From the NCBI GenBank assembly GCA_003249105.1, contig QBLT01000001.1, positions 1-64,000 on the forward strand: a stretch of 64,000 nucleotides of DNA, read 5' to 3'. Source of the stretch: Leptolyngbya sp. (GTDB lineage: Bacteria > Cyanobacteriota > Cyanobacteriia > Phormidesmidales > Phormidesmidaceae). Position numbers and translations under genes: made by a program. Under the pieces are notes generated by a model. It saw nothing but the letters and a program-made list of their open reading frames with translations, did no database searches and had not been told where the DNA came from. Below, piece after piece: positions 9,781-19,051 of this stretch (position 1 is the first letter of the stretch; each line of letters opens with the position of its first letter).

Positions 9781-12603
9781 ATGGAGCCTAGCATGACCGA
9801 ACCCAAGCCCACTCGCCCTGCCGTGTTCATTGAGAAGATTTTTCCGGTGACGCTGCTGAATAAGCAGGTGTATTACGAGCATGGGGGCAACCCGTTTAAG
9901 GGGCTGCATCGGTGGTATTCGCGCAAGCCGCTGTCGTTTAGTCGGGCGAGTGTGTTGGGCTCGCTGCTGCCGGATACGGTGACGATGGAGGAGTTTGAGT
10001 ATCTGCTGGGGCTAAACCGGCGGGTGGCGGGGCACCCAGACAGCACGACGAAGTTATATAAGACGCCGCCGAGCCCGGAGCGGATTAAGCAGGTGCATGA
10101 CCTGTGTGAGCAGACTTGGGGCACGCGCACGCCGACGGTGCTGGATGCGTTTGCGGGGGGTGGCAGCATACCGTTTGAGGCGGTGCGGTATGGGCTGAAT
10201 GTGCTGGCGAGTGACCTGAACCCGGTGGCGGTGGTGACGATGAAGGCGGCGATGGAGTATCCGCTAAAGTTTGGGCCAGATTTGCAGCATGAGATTGATA
10301 AGTGGGTGAAGTGGGTTGGCGATGAGGCAGAGAAGCGGTTAGCGGAGTTTTTTCCATCGCAGGAGGGGGAGACGGTTCAGAACTATTTGTGGGCGCATAC
10401 GGTGGTGTGCCCGAGTTGTGAGTCGGTGGTGCCGTTGAGCCCGAATTGGTGGCTGTATAAGCGACCGGAAAAGCAGAATTTGCACAAATGGTGTGCGGTA
10501 AAGCCAATTCCGAATTTGGCAGAAAAGCGGGTAGATTTTGAATTAGTGAAGGGGTCAAAAGGCAAAGGATCTACTATTCAAACGGGACAAGATGCATACG
10601 ACCCAAATTCTACAGTCACACTGAAAGAAGGAGAGGGAAAATGCCCTAATTGTGATGAATTAATTGATGAAAAAGTCATTTATTCACAAGCGAAGTCAGA
10701 AGGATTTGGATTTCAGCTATATGCGATTTACATCCGAGACAAAAAAGGAGACATAAATTTCAGACTCCCTCTTGCCAGGGATCTTGAGGCATTTGGAAAG
10801 GCTTCTGAAGATTTAGATTCTCTTCGCCTTGATCCTGTTTTCTCATCGTCCATCCCAAGCTCTAAAGTTTTTGCAGGTGACAAAACAGATGAATTGCTAA
10901 ATAGAGGAATTGATTATTGGGACAAAATCTTTAATCCTCGTCAACTTTTAACAGTCTCAACTTATCATTTCCTGATTCAAGATATAAAAGAAAAAATAAT
11001 AAAAAATTATCAAAGCGATCATGCGAGTGCAATTCTTATATACTTGGCATTTATTTTGGATCAGTGCATTGATAAAAATTGTCGCCTCACTAATTATGAT
11101 TCAAGCAGAGCCAACGTAGCAAGAGCGACAGCTCAGCATGCCTTTGGTTTTATGTGGAACTATCCAGAAGTGTCTGGAGCAGGAAGATTATGGAAATCAT
11201 GTGCCAAGAAGGTTTTTGGCAACTTTCAAAGTCTTTGCTCCTACTTGGGAAGAACAAGTAACCAGTTGCTTCCATCCGACAAAACAATGCCTGGAAATCT
11301 GGTTTTTAGCTGCTCTCCTGCTAGTAACTTGTTTTCTATTTCTGATTTATCAGTGGATGTGGTTGTGACGGATCCTCCATATTATAAAACCATTCAATAT
11401 GCTGAGCTGTCTGATTTCTTCTATGTTTGGCAAAAAGGTATATTAAGTGATATCTATCCTGACTTTTTCTGGATGGAGTTGACTGATAAAAATCAGGAAG
11501 CGGTTACTAATATTTCCCGTTTTCGAAATATGGACGGGAATCCAGAAGAACTTGCCAACCGCGACTACGAGGCCAAAATGGCTCTCGCCTTTGCCGAATA
11601 CTTCCGCGTCCTTCGCGACGATGGGGTGCTGGCCGTCCAATTCAACCACAAAGAAACCGGTGCCTGGGACGTGCTGGCCAAATCCCTCATCGACGCAGGC
11701 TTTGAAATCACCGCCAGTTGGGCCGTCAGCACCGAGAACCCGCAAAACCTGCATCAGGCTCAGAAAAACTCCGTCTCCAGCACCGTGCTCCTCGTCTGCC
11801 GCAAGCGCGACCCCAACGCCGGTTCTGCCTGGTGGGATGACCTGCGCCCCGAACTCGCCAACCTCGTCGAGCAACGCGCCCCCGAATTTGAAGCCAACGA
11901 CATCGGCGGCATCGACCTCTACCTTAGCGCCTTTGGCCCCGCACTCAACGTCTTTAGCCGCGCCTGGCCCGTGCTCGACAGCTCCGGCGTCGAAATGCGG
12001 CCCGAAGTCGCCTTTGGGGAAGCTCGTAAGGCGATCGCCAACTACCGCTTCCGCAAACTGCTCGAAGCCGACACTGCCGGGTTCGACCCCCTCACCCAGT
12101 GGTACATCCTCGCCTGGGATGCCTTCCGCGCCCGCGAGTTCCCCTTCGATGAAGCGCGGCAGCTCGCCCTCGCCGTCGGCGGCTTCAACGTCAGCGACCT
12201 GGCCAAAACTCACAAACTGATCGACTCCGCCAGCGGCACCTGCAAACTGCTCACCCCCCAACAGCGCCTCAAAAAACGCGCCTTCTCCACCAACCCCGAC
12301 GAGTTTACTGCGATCGCCCTAGTCGATGGCCTCCACGCCATCATCGCCCTCTACCTCGAAGAGCAAAGCATCGACCCCGTCCGCCGCTTCCTCAAAACCA
12401 CCGGCCTGCTCAGCAACGACCTCTTCATGCGGGCCTGGGAAGTCGCCCTCAAGGCGATTCCCCACATCGGCGATGAACGCAAACGCATGGTGGAAGAGAA
12501 GGCACTGGCCGACCTGTGGCTAGCAATGGATGAGATTCAGGCCAAGGTGCTCTACGTGCAGCCAGAGCTAGCGTTTGAAGAAGGGCAAATGGGGCTGTTT
12601 TAG
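9781..12603 (+). CDS. DUF1156 domain DNA methyltransferase (anti-phage locus)
   Basis: 940 aa; N-terminal 'HRWYSRKPLSFSRASVLGSLLP', SAM motif 'VLDAFAGGGSIPFEAVRYGL', zinc-ribbon cysteines (CPSC, CPNC), catalytic 'VVTDPPYYKTIQYAELSDFFYVW'. Confidence 0.88.
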   Translation: MEPSMTEPKPTRPAVFIEKIFPVTLLNKQVYYEHGGNPFKGLHRWYSRKPLSFSRASVLGSLLPDTVTMEEFEYLLGLNRRVAGHPDSTTKLYKTPPSPERIKQVHDLCEQTWGTRTPTVLDAFAGGGSIPFEAVRYGLNVLASDLNPVAVVTMKAAMEYPLKFGPDLQHEIDKWVKWVGDEAEKRLAEFFPSQEGETVQNYLWAHTVVCPSCESVVPLSPNWWLYKRPEKQNLHKWCAVKPIPNLAEKRVDFELVKGSKGKGSTIQTGQDAYDPNSTVTLKEGEGKCPNCDELIDEKVIYSQAKSEGFGFQLYAIYIRDKKGDINFRLPLARDLEAFGKASEDLDSLRLDPVFSSSIPSSKVFAGDKTDELLNRGIDYWDKIFNPRQLLTVSTYHFLIQDIKEKIIKNYQSDHASAILIYLAFILDQCIDKNCRLTNYDSSRANVARATAQHAFGFMWNYPEVSGAGRLWKSCAKKVFGNFQSLCSYLGRTSNQLLPSDKTMPGNLVFSCSPASNLFSISDLSVDVVVTDPPYYKTIQYAELSDFFYVWQKGILSDIYPDFFWMELTDKNQEAVTNISRFRNMDGNPEELANRDYEAKMALAFAEYFRVLRDDGVLAVQFNHKETGAWDVLAKSLIDAGFEITASWAVSTENPQNLHQAQKNSVSSTVLLVCRKRDPNAGSAWWDDLRPELANLVEQRAPEFEANDIGGIDLYLSAFGPALNVFSRAWPVLDSSGVEMRPEVAFGEARKAIANYRFRKLLEADTAGFDPLTQWYILAWDAFRAREFPFDEARQLALAVGGFNVSDLAKTHKLIDSASGTCKLLTPQQRLKKRAFSTNPDEFTAIALVDGLHAIIALYLEEQSIDPVRRFLKTTGLLSNDLFMRAWEVALKAIPHIGDERKRMVEEKALADLWLAMDEIQAKVLYVQPELAFEEGQMGLF

Positions 12604-12686
12604 ATAGTTTTATCTTCGCCGTTAAATCCCAGACATTCTCTGCTTTGTCCAATCTGGAAATTTATTGAATTACAAAAAGAGGAAAA

Positions 12687-13805
12687 ATGGAGCCTACCGG
12701 AAGGGGTAAAAATGATTACCCCGTCTACAACCATAAAGAACGTCCAGGTATAGGAAGAGATGCACTAAGTAATTTTCAATATAACTGCTTCTGGGTTTCT
12801 CTAGAAGAACAGAATAGTGAATACTTGCCTTTTACGTTCAATGATTTCATTAATCAATTCAATCGCTATCATCAAGACACATGTAGTAATTGCGTAAGAA
12901 ACGGAAAGATCTTTACTTTTGATGATGTAGATAGAGCAGCCGTTGATCTTAAGTTTTCTCAAAAGGGAGTTTGGCATGAAAGCGAGCAAGAGGTCGAACA
13001 AGAAATTCAGGAGACTAGAGCCAATTACTATTATTGTCCTCTGATTTCTGAAATTCTATCAAATTCCGAACTAGAAGCTTTACAGAAAAGTGCTTCGCGT
13101 TCAAAGGATACTCTCCCTTCTGTAGAACCTATAACATCAATACTGGGAATTTCTGATGATGGTCGCTATTCCAATGCGTGGGATGACGAATATATCTTCA
13201 AGATTTTGAGCAATAAAAGCCCTATAAGCTTCGGATCTGTCTGCTCAATTTATCAGCAAATTACATCTGAAAAATTTATGCCGCAGAATGCAGAAAAAAC
13301 GTTTTTTAAGCTATACATGCTTTCTGCATTGGAAAAATTGAACGAATTTTCAATATCCCCAGAAGGTCTTTATTTAGAGGATAAGGACTTTCAATATGAT
13401 GATAGTAAGTTCTTTGATTTCTTGTTTCCCATACCTCAGACCTGGGTTTATGTTATTCCAAAGCCGCCTCCAGGCACTAACTGGAAAGAATTTGAAGGTA
13501 ATAGCTCACAAGCGATACCCCAAAGAGTTGACTTTATGCTTACCTATGAAGGTGAGCGCCATATAATTGAGATGGACGGAAGCACTCACTATAGTAGCGA
13601 AGCAGCATATCGAAAAACATTGAGTGACACGCGCTGGTTAAGAAGATGTGGGTTCAAAGTTCATAGATTTGCAAACCGAGAAATTACGGAATTGGACTCA
13701 CTCCACTCAGGCCCAAACCTCAAAGGGTTTAAGGATCTTCTATATTCAGAAGGACTTGATTTTGACAAGCTAGTATTAGTTAAAACGAAACTACGTAATA
13801 TCTAA
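12687..13805 (+). CDS. Unknown protein with C-terminal DUF559/Vsr-like PD-(D/E)xK nuclease domain
   Basis: C-terminus 'PQRVDFMLTYEGERHIIEMDGSTHYSSEAAYRKTLSDTRWLRRCGFKVHRFANREI'; N-terminal ~250 aa not recognised. Confidence 0.65.
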   Translation: MEPTGRGKNDYPVYNHKERPGIGRDALSNFQYNCFWVSLEEQNSEYLPFTFNDFINQFNRYHQDTCSNCVRNGKIFTFDDVDRAAVDLKFSQKGVWHESEQEVEQEIQETRANYYYCPLISEILSNSELEALQKSASRSKDTLPSVEPITSILGISDDGRYSNAWDDEYIFKILSNKSPISFGSVCSIYQQITSEKFMPQNAEKTFFKLYMLSALEKLNEFSISPEGLYLEDKDFQYDDSKFFDFLFPIPQTWVYVIPKPPPGTNWKEFEGNSSQAIPQRVDFMLTYEGERHIIEMDGSTHYSSEAAYRKTLSDTRWLRRCGFKVHRFANREITELDSLHSGPNLKGFKDLLYSEGLDFDKLVLVKTKLRNI

Positions 13806-13854
13806 ATCAACCAGCAAGGATTTGCGCTCAGACTATCCCTAATAACTGGCAATA

Positions 13855-16800
13855 ATGCAAGTTCTAATCAGCTATCCCTGGAAGATCAGCTACGCCAGCG
13901 ACACCAGCAACCCCGTCGCCGACTTCTACATCCCCGCCCTCGAACGCGCCACCCAGTACGATCGCAAATCCGGCTTCTTCAACAGCGCCATCCTCAGCCA
14001 GGTCGCCGGGGGACTGGGGGCCTTTCTCCAAAACGAGGGCCGCATCCGCCTGATCATGAGCTGCCACCTCAGCAAAACCGACCTTCAGGCCATCCAGCAG
14101 GGCTACACCCTCCGCGATGCCGTCGCCGCCCGCCTTGATGCCAACCTCACTCCACCCACCAACTTTGCCCAGCTCAAACGCCTCGAAATCCTTAGCTGGC
14201 TGATTCAGAGCGATCGCCTCGACATCCGTATCGCTATCCCCCTGCGCCACGATGGCCAACCCCTCGACCCCGACGAGGCCATCAACACCCACTACATCTA
14301 TCACGAGAAAGTCTGCCTCTTCACCGACGCCGACGGCAACCAGATCGCCACCACCGGTTCCAACAACGAGTCCAGCGGCGGCTGGAACTTCAACATCGAA
14401 TCGTTTCATGTCTTCTGCTCCTGGGAGGGCGATCGCGACCTGGCCCGCGTGCAGGAAGAAACGCTGCGGTTCGAGCAGCACTGGCATAACCAAATCCCCA
14501 GCGTCCGTGTGTTTGAAGTGCCCGACGCCGTTAAACGCAAGCTGATCCGCTACGCCCCACCCCAAAAGCCCCTCTGGAATACCGACGACGAATTCAACCA
14601 GCGCCCTCTCACCCGGCAGGAGCGTGAGCAGCTGGAAATACCTGACCCAGAGCCTGTTAAGGAAGAAGAGCCAGAGGCCCAGATCGATAAGGCCACCCTG
14701 GCGAGGGAACGGGAGATGTTTCGGGCGATCGCCAACATCCACCAAGACCCCGGCTGCCTCAGCGCCTGCCTCAGCTCCATCCCCATCCAGCCCTGGCCCC
14801 ACCAGATCAAAATCCTCAAACGGGCCGCCGCCGATTTTCCCCGCAGCTTTTTGATTGCCGATGAAGTAGGCCTGGGCAAAACCATCGAAACCGGGCTGAT
14901 CCTCCGCTACCTGCTGGTGTCCCAAAAGGTCAAGCGCGTCCTGGTGCTAGCCCCCGCCAGCGTTCAACCCCAGTGGCACGAAGAACTGCGCGAAAAGTTC
15001 AACCTCCACTTCTGGAGCTACACCCAGGGCGAGTTTAAAGATCCCTACGGCCAAACCACCCAGCCCACCGGCAACCCCTGGAATACTCAAACCCTGATCC
15101 TGGCCTCTAGCCACCTGGTGCGCCGTAAAGAGCGCATGCAAGAACTGCTCGATGCCGAACCCTGGGATCTGGTGGTGCTGGACGAGGCCCACCACGCCCG
15201 TCGCAAATCGCCCCAGGCCCGCAAAGACACCCCCAACCGCCTGCTGCAACTGCTGGAGCAGCTGCGCGACAAAACCAAGGCGCTGATTTTGCTCTCGGCC
15301 ACACCGATGCAAATTGACCCCATTGAGGTGTTCGACCTACTGCATGTGCTGGGGCTGGAGGGCCACTGGGCCTATGGCGATACCTTCTGCGACTACTTTG
15401 CGTCTCTGGACAGTAAGCCCGATCGCCACCTGCTGAACTTCTGGCAAACGATGTCTGCCGACTACTTTGCCCATGGCGGCCAGCCCTGTCCCCGGCTCCA
15501 GCAGCACCTCAGTCAGCAAGACCGCATGCTGGCCAGCCGAGTGGAAGATGCTTGGCGGGGGCGGCTGAAAATAACCATCAACGATCGCCTCTTCCTGCAA
15601 GATGAGGCCTTTCTCGCCGCCTCCCTGCAATTCCTCTCGACCAATACCCCCCTCAAAGACATGATGTTCCGCCACACGCGGGACACCCTGCGGGAGTACT
15701 ACCGCCTCGGCCTGCTAGAAAAAGACGTGCCCCGCCGCGAAGTGTGCGATAACGCCATCACCCTAGAACCCACCCGCGAAGCCGACCTCTACCGTCAGGT
15801 GAGCGACTACGTGCGCCACTTCTACCGCCTGGCCCAGAAAGAGCAGCGCAAAGCTCTGGGCTTCTTGATGACCCTGTACCGCAAGCGGTTGACCAGCTCC
15901 TTCTATGCCATTCAGCAATCCCTCCAGCGACGGCTCGACTCGCTAATTACCCAGCAGGGCAGCAGCCTCACCGCCGATGACCTCGCAGATCTAGACGATG
16001 CCGACGACGCGGTGATCGAGGGACTAGAGGGGTACATGGAGCCTGTAGACCCCAGAGAGATTGAGCACCTAGAAGCCCTGCTGCGACAGTTTGAGAACAC
16101 CGGAGAAGACACCAAGCTGGCCCACTTCATCGCCACCCTGCGGCAGGAGCTGGTGAACCGGGAAAGTGCGATCGCCTTCACCCAGTACACCGACACCATG
16201 GACTTCCTGCGGGAGCAGCTGCGAGGACTCTACGGCAGCCAGGTGGCCTGTTACTCCGGGCGCGGTGGCGAACTGTGGCGCGATGGCCAGTGGGCGATCG
16301 TGCCCAAGGAGCTGATCAAAACCCGGTTTCGCGATGGCGAGATCAAGATTCTGCTCTGTACCGAATCTGCCAGTGAGGGCCTCAACCTGCAAACCTGCGG
16401 GGTGCTGTTTAACTACGACCTACCCTGGAACCCCATGCGGGTAGAACAGCGCATTGGCCGCATCGACCGCATTGGCCAGCGTTACCCTACGGTCACCATC
16501 CACAACTTCTACTACGACGGCACGGTGGAAGCGAAGGTTTATCGGAAGTTGCGCGATCGCATTGGGGCCTTTGAATCTGTGGTCGGCAACCTCCAGCCCA
16601 TCCTGGCCCAGGTGCCCACCTTCATTGAGCGAGCCACCATGAGCGTCGATGCCGAGGAAGAAGACGTGCTGCTCTCTGAGTTTGATTCTGTCCTATCGGC
16701 TCCGCCCCAGCGGCCAGCCCTCGATGACATGGTAAAACGCGATGTGGAAACTGACCTCCAAGAAATTCGGCGACCGCTGCCTCCTACCGCCATTACTCCA

Positions 16801-17010
16801 GAGGTCGTGGAGGCAACGTTCACCCAGTCGAACCTTCTTAAAGCTAAAGGCATTCACTTTACCCAGGCCGATCAAGGCGTGTGGCAACTGGATTACCAGG
16901 GACAAACCTACCGGGTAACTTTCCAGCCAAAGGTCTTTGAAGAAACACCCTCTCTACAGCTATTGCTCTGGGGAGACCCCCTATTTGAAGAAATACTGAA
17001 AGTTGGGTAA
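13855..17010 (+). CDS. Phospholipase D-like + SNF2-family helicase, anti-phage locus protein
   Basis: 1051 aa; PLD-like N-terminus with 'YHEKVCLFTDADGNQIATTGSNNES'; SNF2 motifs 'LIADEVGLGKTIETGL', 'VVLDEAHHAR', 'RVEQRIGRIDRIGQ'. Confidence 0.88.
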   Translation: MQVLISYPWKISYASDTSNPVADFYIPALERATQYDRKSGFFNSAILSQVAGGLGAFLQNEGRIRLIMSCHLSKTDLQAIQQGYTLRDAVAARLDANLTPPTNFAQLKRLEILSWLIQSDRLDIRIAIPLRHDGQPLDPDEAINTHYIYHEKVCLFTDADGNQIATTGSNNESSGGWNFNIESFHVFCSWEGDRDLARVQEETLRFEQHWHNQIPSVRVFEVPDAVKRKLIRYAPPQKPLWNTDDEFNQRPLTRQEREQLEIPDPEPVKEEEPEAQIDKATLAREREMFRAIANIHQDPGCLSACLSSIPIQPWPHQIKILKRAAADFPRSFLIADEVGLGKTIETGLILRYLLVSQKVKRVLVLAPASVQPQWHEELREKFNLHFWSYTQGEFKDPYGQTTQPTGNPWNTQTLILASSHLVRRKERMQELLDAEPWDLVVLDEAHHARRKSPQARKDTPNRLLQLLEQLRDKTKALILLSATPMQIDPIEVFDLLHVLGLEGHWAYGDTFCDYFASLDSKPDRHLLNFWQTMSADYFAHGGQPCPRLQQHLSQQDRMLASRVEDAWRGRLKITINDRLFLQDEAFLAASLQFLSTNTPLKDMMFRHTRDTLREYYRLGLLEKDVPRREVCDNAITLEPTREADLYRQVSDYVRHFYRLAQKEQRKALGFLMTLYRKRLTSSFYAIQQSLQRRLDSLITQQGSSLTADDLADLDDADDAVIEGLEGYMEPVDPREIEHLEALLRQFENTGEDTKLAHFIATLRQELVNRESAIAFTQYTDTMDFLREQLRGLYGSQVACYSGRGGELWRDGQWAIVPKELIKTRFRDGEIKILLCTESASEGLNLQTCGVLFNYDLPWNPMRVEQRIGRIDRIGQRYPTVTIHNFYYDGTVEAKVYRKLRDRIGAFESVVGNLQPILAQVPTFIERATMSVDAEEEDVLLSEFDSVLSAPPQRPALDDMVKRDVETDLQEIRRPLPPTAITPEVVEATFTQSNLLKAKGIHFTQADQGVWQLDYQGQTYRVTFQPKVFEETPSLQLLLWGDPLFEEILKVG

Positions 17011-17204
17011 GAGCTGCCACAGAAAGCCCCAGAGACCCGCTGGAGGTCTCAGTTGCACCTCAAACCCGTTCCTCTTATGGTTGCGGTAGTTTGGTGGAGT
17101 GATGGGGTCTCTGGGAACAAGGAGAGCCCGCACATAAATAGCCTCATGGATGAGCACAGCAGCATCGATGGTGGGCTGGTCGAGGGCTATGTAGAATAGA
17201 ACAC

Positions 17205-19040
17205 CTAAGCCTCAACCTGCTGAAACTGAGGTGATACATGGTGAGGTTGTTCTAGGAGTGCAGCAGCGGTGCGAAAATCTTTTAGTACGCTTTCAGACGG
17301 GCGACTGAACACAATGTCGGCCCCTTTAGCCTTCAGAACTGTCCGACCTTCTTGGGTCGCAATCAAAACCCCCTGGCTGGTCAAAACCACTGAGTTCCGT
17401 CTGCCCTGAACGGCAAATCCGCCAGCTTCATCTGGCTGACCAGCGCGCGACAAAATTAGTGAGCTCAGATTCAGCAATTCAACTGTCTCAGGACTATTGC
17501 TTTTAGCACCTCCAGCCCCCCGCCCTGTCGTTACGGATGGCCGTTGTTCTGCGGCATGAGTTGCCGCTGAAACTTCTAGCCCGGCATCCGCAAGAATTGC
17601 ATGTGGATCGCTTGGTTCTGACCGATTGAATAGGATCTTTTCTTCTTTGTAGGAAAAGATCATTCGATCATCTCTTGAAACACTTAATTTACCAGCTTTG
17701 TCTAGCTCTATTCCATACTTAGAGCCTGCATAAGAGAGAACAGAGCTATCGATTCCAACTTCACCTTTTTCGTGGAGAACTCGACTGGCGGCAAGCAGCA
17801 AATTATTTTTCACATTTACCGACTCTTCTATTGAGCGAGTTACGTTCCTTTCGAGATTCTTTTGGCCTGTCACAGGCTTGATTGTGCTAGGCGCTTTTTC
17901 GTCAAAGAGTGTGGGTGCCAGTTTTCGCAGTCGGGACCAGGGAAACTCATCGCCTCGGCACTCGCAGGATGGTCGAGCCGTATCTAGGGAAGCGCCATCC
18001 ATGATTCTATGAATGTGATCCTCATCAGCCCCGTGGGCCAGTCCCCCCTGGATCGTCAGCGCTTCAGCACTCTGCCCGCTCAGGGGGATACCATTCTCTC
18101 TGGCCCAGTTCTCCCAGCCAAATGCCTCTCGGGCCAATGACACGATCGCATAGGAGCGATCGCTATGCCCACCCCCACCGCCTGATAGAACGTCTCTAGC
18201 GCGGTCTGAGATCAGATCTGACAGGTCTACCGTCGAACTCCCTGGCAGCGTCTTTTTACGTCGTGGCCGAGCCTTGATAGGAATAGCCTCGCCAAGGGGA
18301 ATACCATGCTCAGAGTTTTTTGTTGCAGTCTGAGCCCCTGATTTAAATATCCCGATCGCTGAGAGGTCTGCGACGGCCACTGGAGCTGACACGAGATGCC
18401 TAGCCCGGTAGGCATTACCTGTGGGGCCAATGGTGGGAGCCAGTACACAAACCCTGCCGACCCCAAGCACCTCACCCACATGCAGACCACCGGGCTCTAG
18501 GGCAAAGTTGGTAAAGTCTTTAGGGTGTTCCAGTTGCACCATAAAATGCCACCCGCCCCGATGGGTCTGCTCTGCGTAGGTCTGCTTCAGGTGAGGATGG
18601 GTCTCAGCCCACGCTAAAACGGCGGCATCACAAGCGTCTTGAGAGCCAAAATTTTTAACATCGAAGTCAATGAACACGGTGCGCTCATTGCCCAGCGTGG
18701 CAATTCCATTCTGGGGGTTAGAAAACCAGGCTTCCAGCTCACTGGGCTCAGGCATTCTCGACTGAAAGTCCCGATGATTGACAGTGTGCGGATGGCCGTC
18801 GGCATCCAGGTAGCTAGGATTCTTACCGGTAAATCTAGAGACTGGGCAGAGCTTCCCATCAACTTCAACCAAGGGGATATGGCAATAAATCCCCTTGCTC
18901 GGGCGGTCAGGATTTACCTTGGGATACTGGTAAGCATCCTGCTCCGGTGCAATGGGGAGCGGCGGTAGGTTATTGTTCAACAACCAATTCGCAACATCCT
19001 GCACGGATGGCTGCTTTGGCCATGGCGATAATTCGTTCAT
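17205..19040 (-). CDS. PrimPol-type bifunctional DNA primase/polymerase (plasmid primase)
   Basis: 611 aa; 'NGIATLGNERTVFIDFDVKNF', 'EQTHRGGWHFMVQL', 'GLHVGEVLGVGRVCVLAPTIGPTGNAYRAR'. Confidence 0.75.
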   Translation of the reverse strand: MNELSPWPKQPSVQDVANWLLNNNLPPLPIAPEQDAYQYPKVNPDRPSKGIYCHIPLVEVDGKLCPVSRFTGKNPSYLDADGHPHTVNHRDFQSRMPEPSELEAWFSNPQNGIATLGNERTVFIDFDVKNFGSQDACDAAVLAWAETHPHLKQTYAEQTHRGGWHFMVQLEHPKDFTNFALEPGGLHVGEVLGVGRVCVLAPTIGPTGNAYRARHLVSAPVAVADLSAIGIFKSGAQTATKNSEHGIPLGEAIPIKARPRRKKTLPGSSTVDLSDLISDRARDVLSGGGGGHSDRSYAIVSLAREAFGWENWARENGIPLSGQSAEALTIQGGLAHGADEDHIHRIMDGASLDTARPSCECRGDEFPWSRLRKLAPTLFDEKAPSTIKPVTGQKNLERNVTRSIEESVNVKNNLLLAASRVLHEKGEVGIDSSVLSYAGSKYGIELDKAGKLSVSRDDRMIFSYKEEKILFNRSEPSDPHAILADAGLEVSAATHAAEQRPSVTTGRGAGGAKSNSPETVELLNLSSLILSRAGQPDEAGGFAVQGRRNSVVLTSQGVLIATQEGRTVLKAKGADIVFSRPSESVLKDFRTAAALLEQPHHVSPQFQQVEA

Positions 19041-19051
19041 CGGTATGGACG

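Noticed and set aside
11443-12261. 272-aa antisense ORF under the DUF1156 gene
   Set aside because: The sense strand encodes clear methyltransferase sequence; strongly C-ending codons remove stops on the antisense frame.
13864-14925. 353-aa antisense ORF under the PLD-helicase
   Set aside because: Same GC-third-position artefact; G/A/V/D-rich with no recognisable domain.
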